Assembly: GCA_947631995.1 (NCBI GenBank)
Contig: CANRNT010000002.1
Location: forward strand, 48,460 to 112,459
Length of the DNA stretch: 64,000 nucleotides
Source of the DNA: an uncultured Clostridia bacterium
GTDB taxonomy: Bacteria; Bacillota; Clostridia; Oscillospirales; Ruminococcaceae
Reading direction: 5' to 3'
The notes below the pieces were generated by a model that was not told the DNA's origin, searched no databases, and saw only the letters and a list, made by a program, of their open reading frames with translations. Below, in pieces: positions 52,961-62,259 of this stretch; positions within the stretch are counted from its first letter, which is position 1; every line of letters begins with the position of its first letter. The translations under genes were made by a program, and so were the position numbers.

Positions 52961-53995
52961 ATGAACAAGGCTTCCTTGAATGCTACGATAACAAAAATAA
53001 GAGCCATGCACGGACGTATGCTGACAGACGAGGATTACAGGATACTGTCGTCAAAGAGAAGTCTTGCAGAGGTGGCTCAATATCTGAAAGAGCACCCGGG
53101 CTTCAAAGAGCTGTTTGCGGATATTGACGTAAATACCGTTCACAGAGGATATATAGAAGAGCTGCTGAGAAAGCACGATTTTGAAATATTTACACAGCTG
53201 CGCGATTTTCAGCACCTCGGCGGAAAGCACTTTTATAACTGCGTAAGTGAAAGGAACGACACGGAACAGCTGCTCTCGCTGATAACTTCGATAGACAGAG
53301 GCGAAAAGCAAGAGTTCATAAATGCAGTACCCGTGTATGCGCTGACACAGAGCGACCTTGATTTTCACAAGCTGACGGAGTGCAGGACCATAGACGAGCT
53401 TGCCGATGAGCTGGAGCATACGGAGTATGCGCCCCTGTGTGCGGGAATAAGAAGAAATACGTCCGGCAAGACTGATATACTTGCTTTGGAAACGGACTTC
53501 AATACTTTTTATACAAAAAGGCTTATGGCGAGCATAAAGAAAGAGCTTTCAAAAAGCGACGCGGCTCTTTTAACAGAAAGCGTAAAGGCGGGGGTAAACA
53601 TCAGAAATTTTATCAACGCATACAGAATGAAAGCGTATTTCAACGCTTCGCCCGAAGAGATACGCAGAAAAATGATACCGCTGTCGGGAGGGGCAGCCGA
53701 CAGGAGAATAGAAAAGCTGTGGGAATGTGACAGCGAAGAAGATATGCTTCGGCTAATGAGCAAGCTGCCCGGCGTAAAGCAGGCAGCCGCTGACAGCAGG
53801 GGATTTATAGAAACGGCAGTTACGAGAGTAAAGCTAAAATATGCACGAAAGCTTATGCGTACACAGTCAATGCCTGCCGTATATTATGCGTTCTTGCAGC
53901 TTTGCGAGATACAGACGTCTAATATAATACACATCATAGAGGGTATAAGATACGGTCTTGAGCCTGACAGGATAGAGGCTCTGATAACGTACTGA
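52961..53995 (+). CDS. ntpC: V/A-type ATPase subunit C (NtpC)
   Basis: 344 residues, the family length. All-helical V-ATPase AC39/subunit C fold: MNKASLNATITKIRAMHGRML at the start and NIIHIIEGIRYGLEPDRI at the end. It links the rotor shaft to the K ring. Confidence 0.9.
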   Translation: MNKASLNATITKIRAMHGRMLTDEDYRILSSKRSLAEVAQYLKEHPGFKELFADIDVNTVHRGYIEELLRKHDFEIFTQLRDFQHLGGKHFYNCVSERNDTEQLLSLITSIDRGEKQEFINAVPVYALTQSDLDFHKLTECRTIDELADELEHTEYAPLCAGIRRNTSGKTDILALETDFNTFYTKRLMASIKKELSKSDAALLTESVKAGVNIRNFINAYRMKAYFNASPEEIRRKMIPLSGGAADRRIEKLWECDSEEDMLRLMSKLPGVKQAAADSRGFIETAVTRVKLKYARKLMRTQSMPAVYYAFLQLCEIQTSNIIHIIEGIRYGLEPDRIEALITY

Positions 53996-54034
53996 ATATA
54001 AATATATTGATATCCGGAAGGGAGTGACGGGTAT

Positions 54035-56005
54035 ATGGGAATAGAGAAAATGGTGCTGGTGAATATAGTCGGCGATATGTCGCAGCTTGACAATACTCTT
54101 GGCAAGTGCTGTGAGAGCGGCTGTTTTCACATAGAGCCTGCCCTTTCGAGGAGCAATGAGAACAGGTCTGAGTTCAAAATGCTATCGGAGGAAAATCCTT
54201 ATACCAATACCTTGAGGAGGTTCGGAGAGCTTTGCAGAAAGCTCGGGATAGACGTTTCGTCCGCCGCCGCTGTAAAAGCTGCAAGCTATTCCGAGACCGG
54301 TTACAAAACGCTGTACGATTTTGAGAGATATGTAGATTCTCTTGAAAGAGAACCGGGAGCGCTGCTTGACGAAAAGCGCGACTGCTACAAAGAGATATCC
54401 GAAAAAGGCGCGGCGATAAAACAGCTTAACCACCTTAAAGGAATGAACGCGAATTTCGAGCAGGTGTTCAGCTGTGAGTATACTCATATAAAGCTGGGCA
54501 AACTGCCTATCGACAGCTTTGAAAAGCTGGAGTATTACGACGAGGTGTTCTTCTTTATCCCGTTTGATAAGGACAAACAGTTCTACTGGGGAATGTACTT
54601 CTGCGCCAATAAGGATAAGGCGGTAGTTGACGAGATATTCCAGACGCTTTACTTCGAGCCTGTCACGGTGTCGCCGTATATACAGGGTACTCCCGAAAAG
54701 GCTCTCGAGGAGCTCAACGACGCGGTCAACAGAAGGTCGCTGCGGGTCGAGCAGATAGACGAGGAGCTTGCAAGGTTCTCAAAGGAAAAGAGCGAAGAGG
54801 TGTTGAAGGTATACGCTCAGCTCGCTTTGAGGGACAATACCTTCGGACTGAGAAAAAAGGCTGCCGCAGTCAACGGAAAATTTTATGTAAAGGGCTTTGT
54901 GCCGAAGAATATGTCGGAGGATTTCAAAAAGCAGCTCTCAAAGCTGAAAAGCATTTCGGTAACGCTGCTGCCTGCCGACTCAGAGCCTGACCTTACGCCG
55001 CCTACAAAGCTCAAAAACGGCTGGTTTTCAAGACCGTATATATCTGTTGTGGAAATGTACGGCGTGCCTGTGTATAACGGCATAAACCCCACGCTTTTCG
55101 TGGCGCTGAGCTTTACGCTTTTGTTCGGTATAATGTTCGGCGATCTGGGGCAGGGCTTTGTGGTATTTCTGGCGGGACTGTTCATGAGCCTCAAGCTCAA
55201 AAACAAATACGGCGGTCTGCTTACAAGGTGCGGACTTTCAAGTATGTTCTTCGGGTTTATGTACGGGTCGTTCTTCGGGTTTGAGGACTTTCTCGACCCC
55301 GTTTACGAAGCGATAGGCTGGGGCAAAAAGCCGCTCGAGATATTCGACCAGACAACGTTCATACTAATAAGCGCGGTAGCGATAGGCGTCGCAATAATAC
55401 TGATGTCTATGATACTTAATATAGTTACCGGCTTCAAACAGCATGACTATGAAAAAGCGATATTCGGGTGCAACGGCATAGCGGGAATTATTTTCTACTC
55501 ATCGGTAGCGGCGGCGCTGGTCGGCAGACTGGCAGGATTTTCGCTGACGACCCCGATGTATGTGATATTCCTGATAGTTATACCGCTGATATGTATATTC
55601 TGCCGAGTGCCTTTCTCGATAGCGGCTAAGTATAAACGCTGGCAGCTTTCGGAAGACCCCGAGGAGGGCGGCATAGGCAACTTTATAGTTGAGAATTTCT
55701 TTGAGATGTTCGAGTTTTTGCTCAGCTACGTTTCAAACACGCTGTCGTTTTTGAGGGTCGGCGGATTTGTTCTCTGCCATGCGGGCATGATGCTCGTCGT
55801 CATGACGCTAATGGACGGTTTTTCCGCAGCCGCGCAGCCGATAGTGCTCGTGGTGGGAAACGCGTTCGTCATGGCTATGGAGGGCATGATAGTCGCAATA
55901 CAGCTCATACGTCTGGAGTTTTACGAGGTGTTCTCAAGATTTTATGAGGGCGACGGAAAACCGTTTGAGCCTGTGGGAACGAAGCTGGTATCCGATACGG
56001 AATAG
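54035..56005 (+). CDS. ntpI: V/A-type ATPase subunit I (NtpI)
   Basis: 656 residues. N-terminal cytosolic arm with coiled coil (about 1-335), then seven or eight membrane helices. The essential Arg is expected in the second last helix region near IQLIRLEFYEVFSRFYEGDGKPF, which is the family signature. It forms the stator half-channels for H+ or Na+. Confidence 0.94.
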   Translation: MGIEKMVLVNIVGDMSQLDNTLGKCCESGCFHIEPALSRSNENRSEFKMLSEENPYTNTLRRFGELCRKLGIDVSSAAAVKAASYSETGYKTLYDFERYVDSLEREPGALLDEKRDCYKEISEKGAAIKQLNHLKGMNANFEQVFSCEYTHIKLGKLPIDSFEKLEYYDEVFFFIPFDKDKQFYWGMYFCANKDKAVVDEIFQTLYFEPVTVSPYIQGTPEKALEELNDAVNRRSLRVEQIDEELARFSKEKSEEVLKVYAQLALRDNTFGLRKKAAAVNGKFYVKGFVPKNMSEDFKKQLSKLKSISVTLLPADSEPDLTPPTKLKNGWFSRPYISVVEMYGVPVYNGINPTLFVALSFTLLFGIMFGDLGQGFVVFLAGLFMSLKLKNKYGGLLTRCGLSSMFFGFMYGSFFGFEDFLDPVYEAIGWGKKPLEIFDQTTFILISAVAIGVAIILMSMILNIVTGFKQHDYEKAIFGCNGIAGIIFYSSVAAALVGRLAGFSLTTPMYVIFLIVIPLICIFCRVPFSIAAKYKRWQLSEDPEEGGIGNFIVENFFEMFEFLLSYVSNTLSFLRVGGFVLCHAGMMLVVMTLMDGFSAAAQPIVLVVGNAFVMAMEGMIVAIQLIRLEFYEVFSRFYEGDGKPFEPVGTKLVSDTE

Positions 56006-56046
56006 ATAACGGACAGAATAAACGATAATTATTTGGAGGTTTTATT

Positions 56047-56493
56047 ATGAATATACTTGTTTTACCGCTCATATGCCTGATACTTATATGTGCACCGGTC
56101 GTTCCGGCTGTGATAAAGGCGAAAAAGGGCAAAAGTCCAAAGGGCGCATTTATTGCAAATCTTTGTACGTTTTTTGGCGTAATGCTGCTTGCGGTCATAT
56201 TCCCGTTCGGACAGTTCGTTTACGCCGCAGAAGCTGAAAGTGCCGTCGGTGAGGCTGTTAACGCCGTTATATCGCTCGGCGCGGGAATAGGCTACTTCGG
56301 CGCAGGCCTTACGACGGGACTTTCCTGCATAGGCGCGGGTATCGCCGTAGGTTCGGGCGCATCGGCTGCAATAGGCGCTGTTGCGGAGGACCCCAAATCG
56401 TTCGTTAAGTCGCTGATATTCGTCGTTCTCGGCGAAGGTATCGCGCTTTACGGACTGCTTATCTCTATACTGATAATCAACGGATTAGGCTGA
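56047..56493 (+). CDS. ntpK: V/A-type ATPase rotor ring subunit K (NtpK)
   Basis: 148 residues with four hydrophobic segments. The last two form the Gly-rich hairpin (GAGIGYFGAGLTTG and VVLGEGIALYG) with ion-binding Glu130. The first two are not Gly-rich and carry no carboxylate, so the protein looks like one c-type hairpin preceded by a signal-like hairpin, unlike Enterococcus NtpK with its two c-like hairpins. Whether it carries H+ or Na+ cannot be told by eye. Confidence 0.9.
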   Translation: MNILVLPLICLILICAPVVPAVIKAKKGKSPKGAFIANLCTFFGVMLLAVIFPFGQFVYAAEAESAVGEAVNAVISLGAGIGYFGAGLTTGLSCIGAGIAVGSGASAAIGAVAEDPKSFVKSLIFVVLGEGIALYGLLISILIINGLG

Positions 56494-56514
56494 TTTGTAC
56501 TGGAGGAGTTTGCG

Positions 56515-56823
56515 GTGAGATTTTATCTCATAAGCGACAATACCGATACGCAGATGGGTATGCGTATGGCAGGGATAGAGGGCGTTGTAGTCCATACTGC
56601 CGAGGAGGTAGACAGAGAGCTTGAAAAGGCGATGAACGATAAGTCCGTCGCTATAGTTCTTATGACCAAAAGGCTGATAGATATGTGCCGCGATAAGGTG
56701 TATGAAATAAAGCTGGCTAATACAAGTCCGCTCATAGTGGAAATACCCGACAGGCACGCGTCGTCGGATATATCGGATACCATTTCGAGATATGTGGCTG
56801 ACGCAGTCGGCATAAAGCTCTGA
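56515..56823 (+). CDS. ntpG: V/A-type ATPase subunit F (NtpG)
   Basis: 102 residues from a GTG start with GGAGGAG upstream. MRFYLISDNTDTQMGMRMAGIEG is the known start of subunit F, a CheY-like fold on the rotor shaft. Short gaps on both sides. Confidence 0.9.
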   Translation: MRFYLISDNTDTQMGMRMAGIEGVVVHTAEEVDRELEKAMNDKSVAIVLMTKRLIDMCRDKVYEIKLANTSPLIVEIPDRHASSDISDTISRYVADAVGIKL

Positions 56824-56840
56824 AGATATGAGGTGAGTGT

Positions 56841-57470
56841 ATGATAAATTCCGAAGAAAAGCTTGCTCTGCTGAGCGATACGATACTCAGCGAGACCAAG
56901 CAGAAAGCCGAAAAGCTTGTAAGCGACGCCGAAAAGGAAAGCGCTCGGATAATAGTCGAGGCAAGCGATAAGTACTGCGCGGAGGCTAAAAAACAGATAG
57001 CGCAGGCGCAGAGCGATATATGTTCAAAATATGCCAAGGAGGTATCCTCCCGCAGCGCGCAGGCTAAGAAAGAAATACTTACTCATAGGAATATGCTTGC
57101 TCAGCAGCTTTTTGACAATGTAAAAGACAGACTGGAAAGCTTCAGACTGTCCGATGGCTATAAGGAATATATCAACAGATGTATCAGCGAGTATCAGAAA
57201 AATTATGATATAGAAAACGCTGAGATACGGGTATCTCCAAAGGATATGCAAAGAGCTGACGAACTGCTCGGAGGACTGCCGAAGAGCGTCCGCATAACAA
57301 AGGACGATACTATAATATACGGCGGGATAAAAATAAGACCCGCAGACGGAGGCTTTGTTTGCGACCATTCTTTCGATACCGCTCTCGAAATGCAGACAGA
57401 GAGCTTTGCTTCGGGCGAAATGGGCGGAGAGCTTCAGTTAGACAGAACCGATGGGAGTGAGGAACGGTGA
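56841..57470 (+). CDS. ntpE: V/A-type ATPase subunit E (NtpE)
   Basis: 209 residues: N-terminal coiled coil (about 1-95) for pairing with the G/H subunit, then a globular domain with GGIKIRPADGGFVCDHSFDTAL. Part of the outer stalk. Stop overlaps the GTG of subunit A by 4 bases. Confidence 0.9.
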   Translation: MINSEEKLALLSDTILSETKQKAEKLVSDAEKESARIIVEASDKYCAEAKKQIAQAQSDICSKYAKEVSSRSAQAKKEILTHRNMLAQQLFDNVKDRLESFRLSDGYKEYINRCISEYQKNYDIENAEIRVSPKDMQRADELLGGLPKSVRITKDDTIIYGGIKIRPADGGFVCDHSFDTALEMQTESFASGEMGGELQLDRTDGSEER

Positions 57471-59260
57471 GCGAAAACGGCGTCATCGGTACGGAAAAGA
57501 ACGTGAACAGGATATATTCCGTGAACGGTCCTGTTGTAAAGGTCAGGGATACAAAGGACTTTCAGATGATGGAAATGGTGTATGTCGGCAAGAAACGCCT
57601 TATCGGTGAGGTAATAGGCGTAAGCACCGATTTTACAACGATACAGGTGTACGAGGGAACGAGCGGACTTATGCCCGGCGAACCCGTTGAAAGCACGGGC
57701 GCGCCTATGGAGGTTACGCTCGGGCCGGGAATAATATCTAATATATTTGACGGCATACAAAGACCGCTTGCCGCTATGGGAGCAAACGGAAAGGGAGCTT
57801 TCATAGAGGACGGTATAGCGGTCGCTCCGATAGATACCGAAAAGGAGTACGACGTTACGGTGTGCGTAAAGGTCGGCGATGTGCTGAAAGCAGGCGAGAT
57901 ATATGCAACCTGTCCCGAAACTCCGCTGATAACGCATAAGTGTATGCTTACTCCCAATATAAAGGAGGGCAGGGTGACTTATGCCGCCCCGAACGGTAAG
58001 TATAAGGTCAATGATACGGTCGTAAAGATAGATATCGGCGGAAAAGAAACTGCGCTCACGCTGTGCCAGAAGTGGCCTATAAGAGCTGCAAGACCCGTTT
58101 CCGAGAGGCTTCCTGCCGACAAACCGCTCATAACAGGTCAGAGGATAATAGACACCGTAGTGCCTGTTGCAAAAGGCGGTACCGCCGCAATACCGGGCGG
58201 CTTCGGTACGGGAAAGACTATGACACAGCACCAGCTCGCAAAGTGGTGCGACGCGGATATAATCGTGTACATCGGCTGCGGTGAGCGCGGCAACGAGATG
58301 ACACAGGTGCTTGAGGAGTTTTCGGAGCTTATCGACCCCAAGACCAACAGACCTCTTACAGAGAGAACTATCCATATTGCAAATACGTCCAATATGCCTG
58401 TTGCGGCAAGAGAAGCTTCTATTTACACGGGCATAACGCTTGCTGAATATTACAGGGATATGGGCTACCATACCGCGATAATGGCGGACTCAACATCGCG
58501 CTGGGCAGAGGCGCTGAGAGAAATATCGGGCAGACTTGAAGAAATGCCCGCCGAGGAAGGCTTTCCTGCGTATCTGCCGTCAAGGCTTTCGCAGTTTTAC
58601 GAGAGAGCAGGTTATGTAAAGGCTCTTTGCGGAAAGGAAGGCTCGGTAACGGTAATAGGCGCGGTATCTCCGCAGGGTTCTGACTTTTCCGAGCCCGTAA
58701 CGCAGAACACCAAAAGATTTGTGCGCTGCTTCTGGGCGCTTGACAAGTCGCTGGCGTATGCAAGGCATTACCCTGCGATAAACTGGAATCTGAGCTATTC
58801 CGAATACTCCGACGACCTTGCCGATTATTACAACACAAACATCGCGCCCGACTTTATGAGCGCGCGTCAGCAGCTTTCAAATATTCTGGTAGAAGAGACC
58901 AACCTTATGGAGATAGTAAAGCTTATGGGCTCGGATATCCTGCCCGACGACCAAAAGGTGCTCATCGAGACGGCGAGAGTTGTAAGGGTAGGATTTTTGC
59001 AGCAAAACGCATATCACCCCGATGATACCTTCGTGCCGCTGAAAAAACAGTACCTTATGATGAAGACCATTCTTCTGCTGTATGAGCTGGCGAAGGAAGC
59101 TGTTGCAAACGGCATAAGCGTTGCGGATATCACGGCGACGGGCTGGTTTGAAAAGCTTATAAAAGTCAAGTACGATATACCCAACGACAAGCCCGAGATG
59201 TTTGATGAATATCAGAGAGATATGGCGCAGACCTTTGATAAACTGAAAGACCGTGCCTGA
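57467..59260 (+). CDS. ntpA: V/A-type ATPase catalytic subunit A
   Basis: 597 residues. Walker A GGFGTGKT (244-251), GERGNEM with the catalytic Glu, the non-homologous bulge region of V-type A subunits (about 110-200), and [25 protein letters not shown] start inside the end of ntpE. It hydrolyses or makes ATP at the A/B interface. Confidence 0.97.
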   Translation: MSENGVIGTEKNVNRIYSVNGPVVKVRDTKDFQMMEMVYVGKKRLIGEVIGVSTDFTTIQVYEGTSGLMPGEPVESTGAPMEVTLGPGIISNIFDGIQRPLAAMGANGKGAFIEDGIAVAPIDTEKEYDVTVCVKVGDVLKAGEIYATCPETPLITHKCMLTPNIKEGRVTYAAPNGKYKVNDTVVKIDIGGKETALTLCQKWPIRAARPVSERLPADKPLITGQRIIDTVVPVAKGGTAAIPGGFGTGKTMTQHQLAKWCDADIIVYIGCGERGNEMTQVLEEFSELIDPKTNRPLTERTIHIANTSNMPVAAREASIYTGITLAEYYRDMGYHTAIMADSTSRWAEALREISGRLEEMPAEEGFPAYLPSRLSQFYERAGYVKALCGKEGSVTVIGAVSPQGSDFSEPVTQNTKRFVRCFWALDKSLAYARHYPAINWNLSYSEYSDDLADYYNTNIAPDFMSARQQLSNILVEETNLMEIVKLMGSDILPDDQKVLIETARVVRVGFLQQNAYHPDDTFVPLKKQYLMMKTILLLYELAKEAVANGISVADITATGWFEKLIKVKYDIPNDKPEMFDEYQRDMAQTFDKLKDRA

Positions 59261-59281
59261 CAGCCGAAAGGAGCGTTTTGA

Positions 59282-60688
59282 ATGACAATAAAATATATAG
59301 GGATAAGTCAGATAAACGGACCTCTCGTTGCGCTGGAGGGCGTTTCGGGCATAGGCTATGACGAAACGGCTAAGATAAAGCTGGACGACGGCACGCAAAG
59401 ACTTGCAAGAGTGGTGGAGGTCAGCGAGGACAAGGCCGTATTGCAGGTGTTTGAGGGAACGAGCGGTCTTTCGCTCACGAATACCGAAACGCAGTTCGAG
59501 GGCAAACCAATGGAGCTTGCGCTGTCCACAGAAATGCTCGGCAGGATATTCAGCGGCGCAGGCAAGCCTATTGACGGACTTGGCAGCATATTTGCTGAAA
59601 AGTACGCCGATATAAACGGCAAGCCGCTCAACCCCGTTTACAGAACATACCCGAGAAACTATATAAACACGGGCATATCCTCGATAGACGCGCTCGCTAC
59701 TTTGATAAGAGGTCAGAAGCTGCCTATATTTTCAGGATCGGGACTTTCACACAACAAGCTTGCGGTGCAGATAGTAAAGCAGGCTAAGATAGCGGACGAG
59801 AACGGTCAGGACTTTGCCGTGGTGTTCGGAGCAATGGGCGTCAAAAACGACGTTGCCGATTACTTCAAGCGCAGCTTTGAGGAGTCGGGCGCATTGCAGA
59901 GAACGGTGATGTTTTTAAACCTTTCAAACGACCCGATAATCGAAAGGATACTCACCCCGCGCTGCGCTCTTACGGCTGCCGAATATCTGGCGTTTGAGCA
60001 TAATATGCACATACTTGTCATACTTACGGATATGACCTCATATGCCGAGGCTGTCAGAGAGTTTTCGTCCTCAAAGGGCGAGATACCCGGCAGAAAAGGC
60101 TTCCCGGGATATCTGTATTCCGATTTTGCCTCGCTTTACGAAAGAGCGGGCATAATAAAGGGTGCGCAAGGGTCTGTAACGCAGATACCTATACTTACTA
60201 TGCCCAACGACGATATAACTCACCCCGTGCCCGACCTTACGGGATATATAACAGAGGGTCAGATAGTTCTTGACAGGGGACTTGACCAGACGGGAATATA
60301 TCCGCCCGTTTCGGTTCTGCCGTCGCTTTCAAGACTTATGAAAGACGGCATAGGCGAGGGCTTCACAAGAGAAGATCACTCGATGCTTTCAAACCAGCTG
60401 TTCGCGTCGTATGCAAAGGTGCAGGACGCGAGAGCGCTGGCGTCGGTAATAGGCGAGGAAGAGCTTTCGCAGACAGACAAGGACTACCTGAGCTTCGGCA
60501 AGCTGTTTGAGAAGCATTTTCTGTCGCAGTCGTTTGACGAGGATCGCACCATAGATCAGACTTTGGATCTCGGCTGGCTGCTTCTGTCTACTCTGCCGCA
60601 GTCGGAGCTTGAACGTGTTGACGACGAGCATATAAAGAAATACTACTCTCCCGAAAAGGCTAAGGAAGCGTTCGGAGAGCGGGCATGA
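59282..60688 (+). CDS. ntpB: V/A-type ATPase subunit B
   Basis: 468 residues. Lacks Walker A lysine ([12 protein letters not shown]), as is normal for the regulatory B subunit; [34 protein letters not shown] is the family hallmark. AAAGGAG 8 bases before the ATG. Its stop overlaps the next small gene as ATGA. Confidence 0.97.
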   Translation: MTIKYIGISQINGPLVALEGVSGIGYDETAKIKLDDGTQRLARVVEVSEDKAVLQVFEGTSGLSLTNTETQFEGKPMELALSTEMLGRIFSGAGKPIDGLGSIFAEKYADINGKPLNPVYRTYPRNYINTGISSIDALATLIRGQKLPIFSGSGLSHNKLAVQIVKQAKIADENGQDFAVVFGAMGVKNDVADYFKRSFEESGALQRTVMFLNLSNDPIIERILTPRCALTAAEYLAFEHNMHILVILTDMTSYAEAVREFSSSKGEIPGRKGFPGYLYSDFASLYERAGIIKGAQGSVTQIPILTMPNDDITHPVPDLTGYITEGQIVLDRGLDQTGIYPPVSVLPSLSRLMKDGIGEGFTREDHSMLSNQLFASYAKVQDARALASVIGEEELSQTDKDYLSFGKLFEKHFLSQSFDEDRTIDQTLDLGWLLLSTLPQSELERVDDEHIKKYYSPEKAKEAFGERA

Positions 60689-60798
60689 AATATCTCTGTT
60701 TGTTAGTGCCGATAGCGGGCATATGGCTTGTAATTGCGGCGGCAGCGGCGCTTGTATGGGCAGGCATATGGCTTATAATGGCGTTTGCTTTTAAATAA
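60685..60798 (+). CDS. 37-residue membrane peptide inside the V/A-ATPase operon
   Basis: ATG overlaps the ntpB stop by 4 bases (ATGA), the same coupling as at other junctions of this operon. The peptide is nearly all hydrophobic: [16 protein letters not shown], then five alanines, then [20 protein letters not shown] occurs twice. It would span the membrane once or form a tight hairpin. It ends 24 bases before ntpD. I know of no such subunit in described V-type operons. A small accessory subunit is possible; chance is not excluded. Confidence 0.6.
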   Translation: MKYLCLLVPIAGIWLVIAAAAALVWAGIWLIMAFAFK

Positions 60799-60822
60799 CG
60801 CTTATGACTGGAGGAAAGGCTT

Positions 60823-61437
60823 ATGGCAGGGCAGGTGTTTGCCACCAAGGGCAACCTTATAAACACCAAAAAAACGCTTTCACTTGCAAAGCTCGGCTAT
60901 GAGCTTCTGGACAGAAAGCGCAACATACTTATACGCGAGCTTATGTCTCTTATTGACAGCGCAGGAAGGCTCAGAGGTACTATAGAGCAGGTCTACAAGG
61001 ACGCATATCAGGCATTGCAGATAGCCAATATAACTATGGGCGTCGTTACTCCGATAGCGGAAAGTATGCCGATAGATAAAAGTGTAGAGGTGACATATAA
61101 GAACGTTATGGGCGTTCAGCTACCATGCGTCAGCATTGCAGAGCCTAAAGCGGAGATAAGTTACGGTTTTATGCACACGAATTCTCAGCTTGACAAAGCG
61201 TATCTTGCGTTCAGCAGGGTAAAAGAGATGACCGCCACGCTCGCGCAGGTAGAAAACAGCGTGTACAGGCTCGCGATAGCTATAAAAAAGACCCAGCGCA
61301 GAGCGAACGCGCTGAAAAATATAATTATCCCTGACAGCGAACAGACGGTAAAATATATTGCCGACTCGCTGGAGGAAAAAGAGCGTGAGGAGTTTTCGCG
61401 GCTCAAGGTCATCAAGGCACAAAAAAGCCGCAGTTAA
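60823..61437 (+). CDS. ntpD: V/A-type ATPase subunit D (NtpD)
   Basis: 204 residues, a long antiparallel coiled coil forming the central rotor shaft; GQVFATKGNLINTKKTLSLAKLGYELLDRKRNIL and the C-terminal RRANALKNIIIP are family signatures. The stop lies in the loop of the terminator and shares TTAA with the stop of the opposite gene. Confidence 0.96.
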   Translation: MAGQVFATKGNLINTKKTLSLAKLGYELLDRKRNILIRELMSLIDSAGRLRGTIEQVYKDAYQALQIANITMGVVTPIAESMPIDKSVEVTYKNVMGVQLPCVSIAEPKAEISYGFMHTNSQLDKAYLAFSRVKEMTATLAQVENSVYRLAIAIKKTQRRANALKNIIIPDSEQTVKYIADSLEEKEREEFSRLKVIKAQKSRS

Positions 61438-61454
61438 ATGCGGCTTTGTTTTTT
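61424..61454. terminator. Bidirectional terminator of ntpD and the AlkD-like gene
   Basis: Perfect 9-bp stem AAAGCCGCA/TGCGGCTTT with loop GTTAAA; T-runs on both strands. Both stop codons lie in the loop. Confidence 0.92.
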
Positions 61455-62144
61455 ACTTATTTTCAGGCTGCGAAGATACGCCTTTTTGTCATCGTCTATG
61501 AGGCGGCTCTCCGTGGCTTTTTGTATAGCTTTGTTGTGCGTCCATGTGTCCAGCGCGCAGTTTTCAATGTATGTTACAGCGGTGTCATACTGCTTTGTAA
61601 GAGCCGTTGCAAAATACCACGCCACCGCCATTTTTACATAGTAGTCGTCATGGCGTATAGCGGCAACTTTGTCGGTGTACACGCTTTCAAAACGCTCGCC
61701 CAGAAAGTGCTTCATAAGCATATTTACACCGAAGCGTATTGTGTACACTTTATCGGACAGCAGCCACTTGTTGATGTAGGGCAAAAGCTTCTGCGGCTGT
61801 TTTGCGAACACCTTCGGAGAGAGCGTGTCGCAGGTAGCCCAGTTATCTATGTACGGCAAAAACTGCTCCACCTGCAAAACGCATTTGTCAAAGTCTTTAG
61901 TAAGTGCTATAATAGCGGCGTGCAGGTTGTATTCATCGTAGTATCTGTGCGGCACATTTTTAAGAAAAACGTCAATGTCGCTGCGTGAGCTAAGCTCTTT
62001 TGCAAGAGCTCGTATTTTCGGAAAGCGCACGCCTATTATGTTTTCTTTGGAAACTGTGGGGATAGTGGGAATTTGAAAATCGCGGTAGCTTTCATCGGCG
62101 TTTTCAAACAGCAGAGAGAGTATCTCGGAATTTATATCGTTCAT
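61434..62144 (-). CDS. AlkD-like DNA alkylation repair protein (HEAT-like)
   Basis: 236 residues from the ATG at 62144; earlier ATGs overlap the -10 of the promoter. The sequence VRFPKIRALAKELS, YDEYNLHAAIIAL, DNWATCDTLSPKVF and KWLLSDKVYTIRFGVNMLMKHF follows the AlkD family of HEAT-like repeat glycosylases, with the W and D of DNWATCD near the active site. It removes alkylated bases such as 3- or 7-methylpurines in characterised members. The leader is only about 10 bases. Confidence 0.9.
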   Translation of the reverse strand: MNDINSEILSLLFENADESYRDFQIPTIPTVSKENIIGVRFPKIRALAKELSSRSDIDVFLKNVPHRYYDEYNLHAAIIALTKDFDKCVLQVEQFLPYIDNWATCDTLSPKVFAKQPQKLLPYINKWLLSDKVYTIRFGVNMLMKHFLGERFESVYTDKVAAIRHDDYYVKMAVAWYFATALTKQYDTAVTYIENCALDTWTHNKAIQKATESRLIDDDKKAYLRSLKISKKQSRI

Positions 62145-62161
62145 TATCATCACCAAAAACA

Positions 62162-62190
62162 AGTATATCATACTGTCCTTTTTCTGTCAA
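62162..62190 (-). promoter_or_regulatory. Promoter of the AlkD-like gene
   Basis: On the minus strand: TTGACA (62185-62190), 17-base spacer, TATACT (62162-62167) with extended -10 TGA. Confidence 0.82.
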
Positions 62191-62197
62191 TGCAGGC

Positions 62198-62226
62198 TTG
62201 ACAAAACGTAAGCGATATTATATAAT
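62198..62226 (+). promoter_or_regulatory. Promoter of the MFS gene
   Basis: TTGACA (62198-62203), 17-base spacer, TATAAT (62221-62226). Its -35 is only 7 bases from the -35 of the divergent promoter. Confidence 0.88.
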
Positions 62227-62259
62227 CTTTAAGTACGAAAAATGTAAAGGAAGAAGCCT

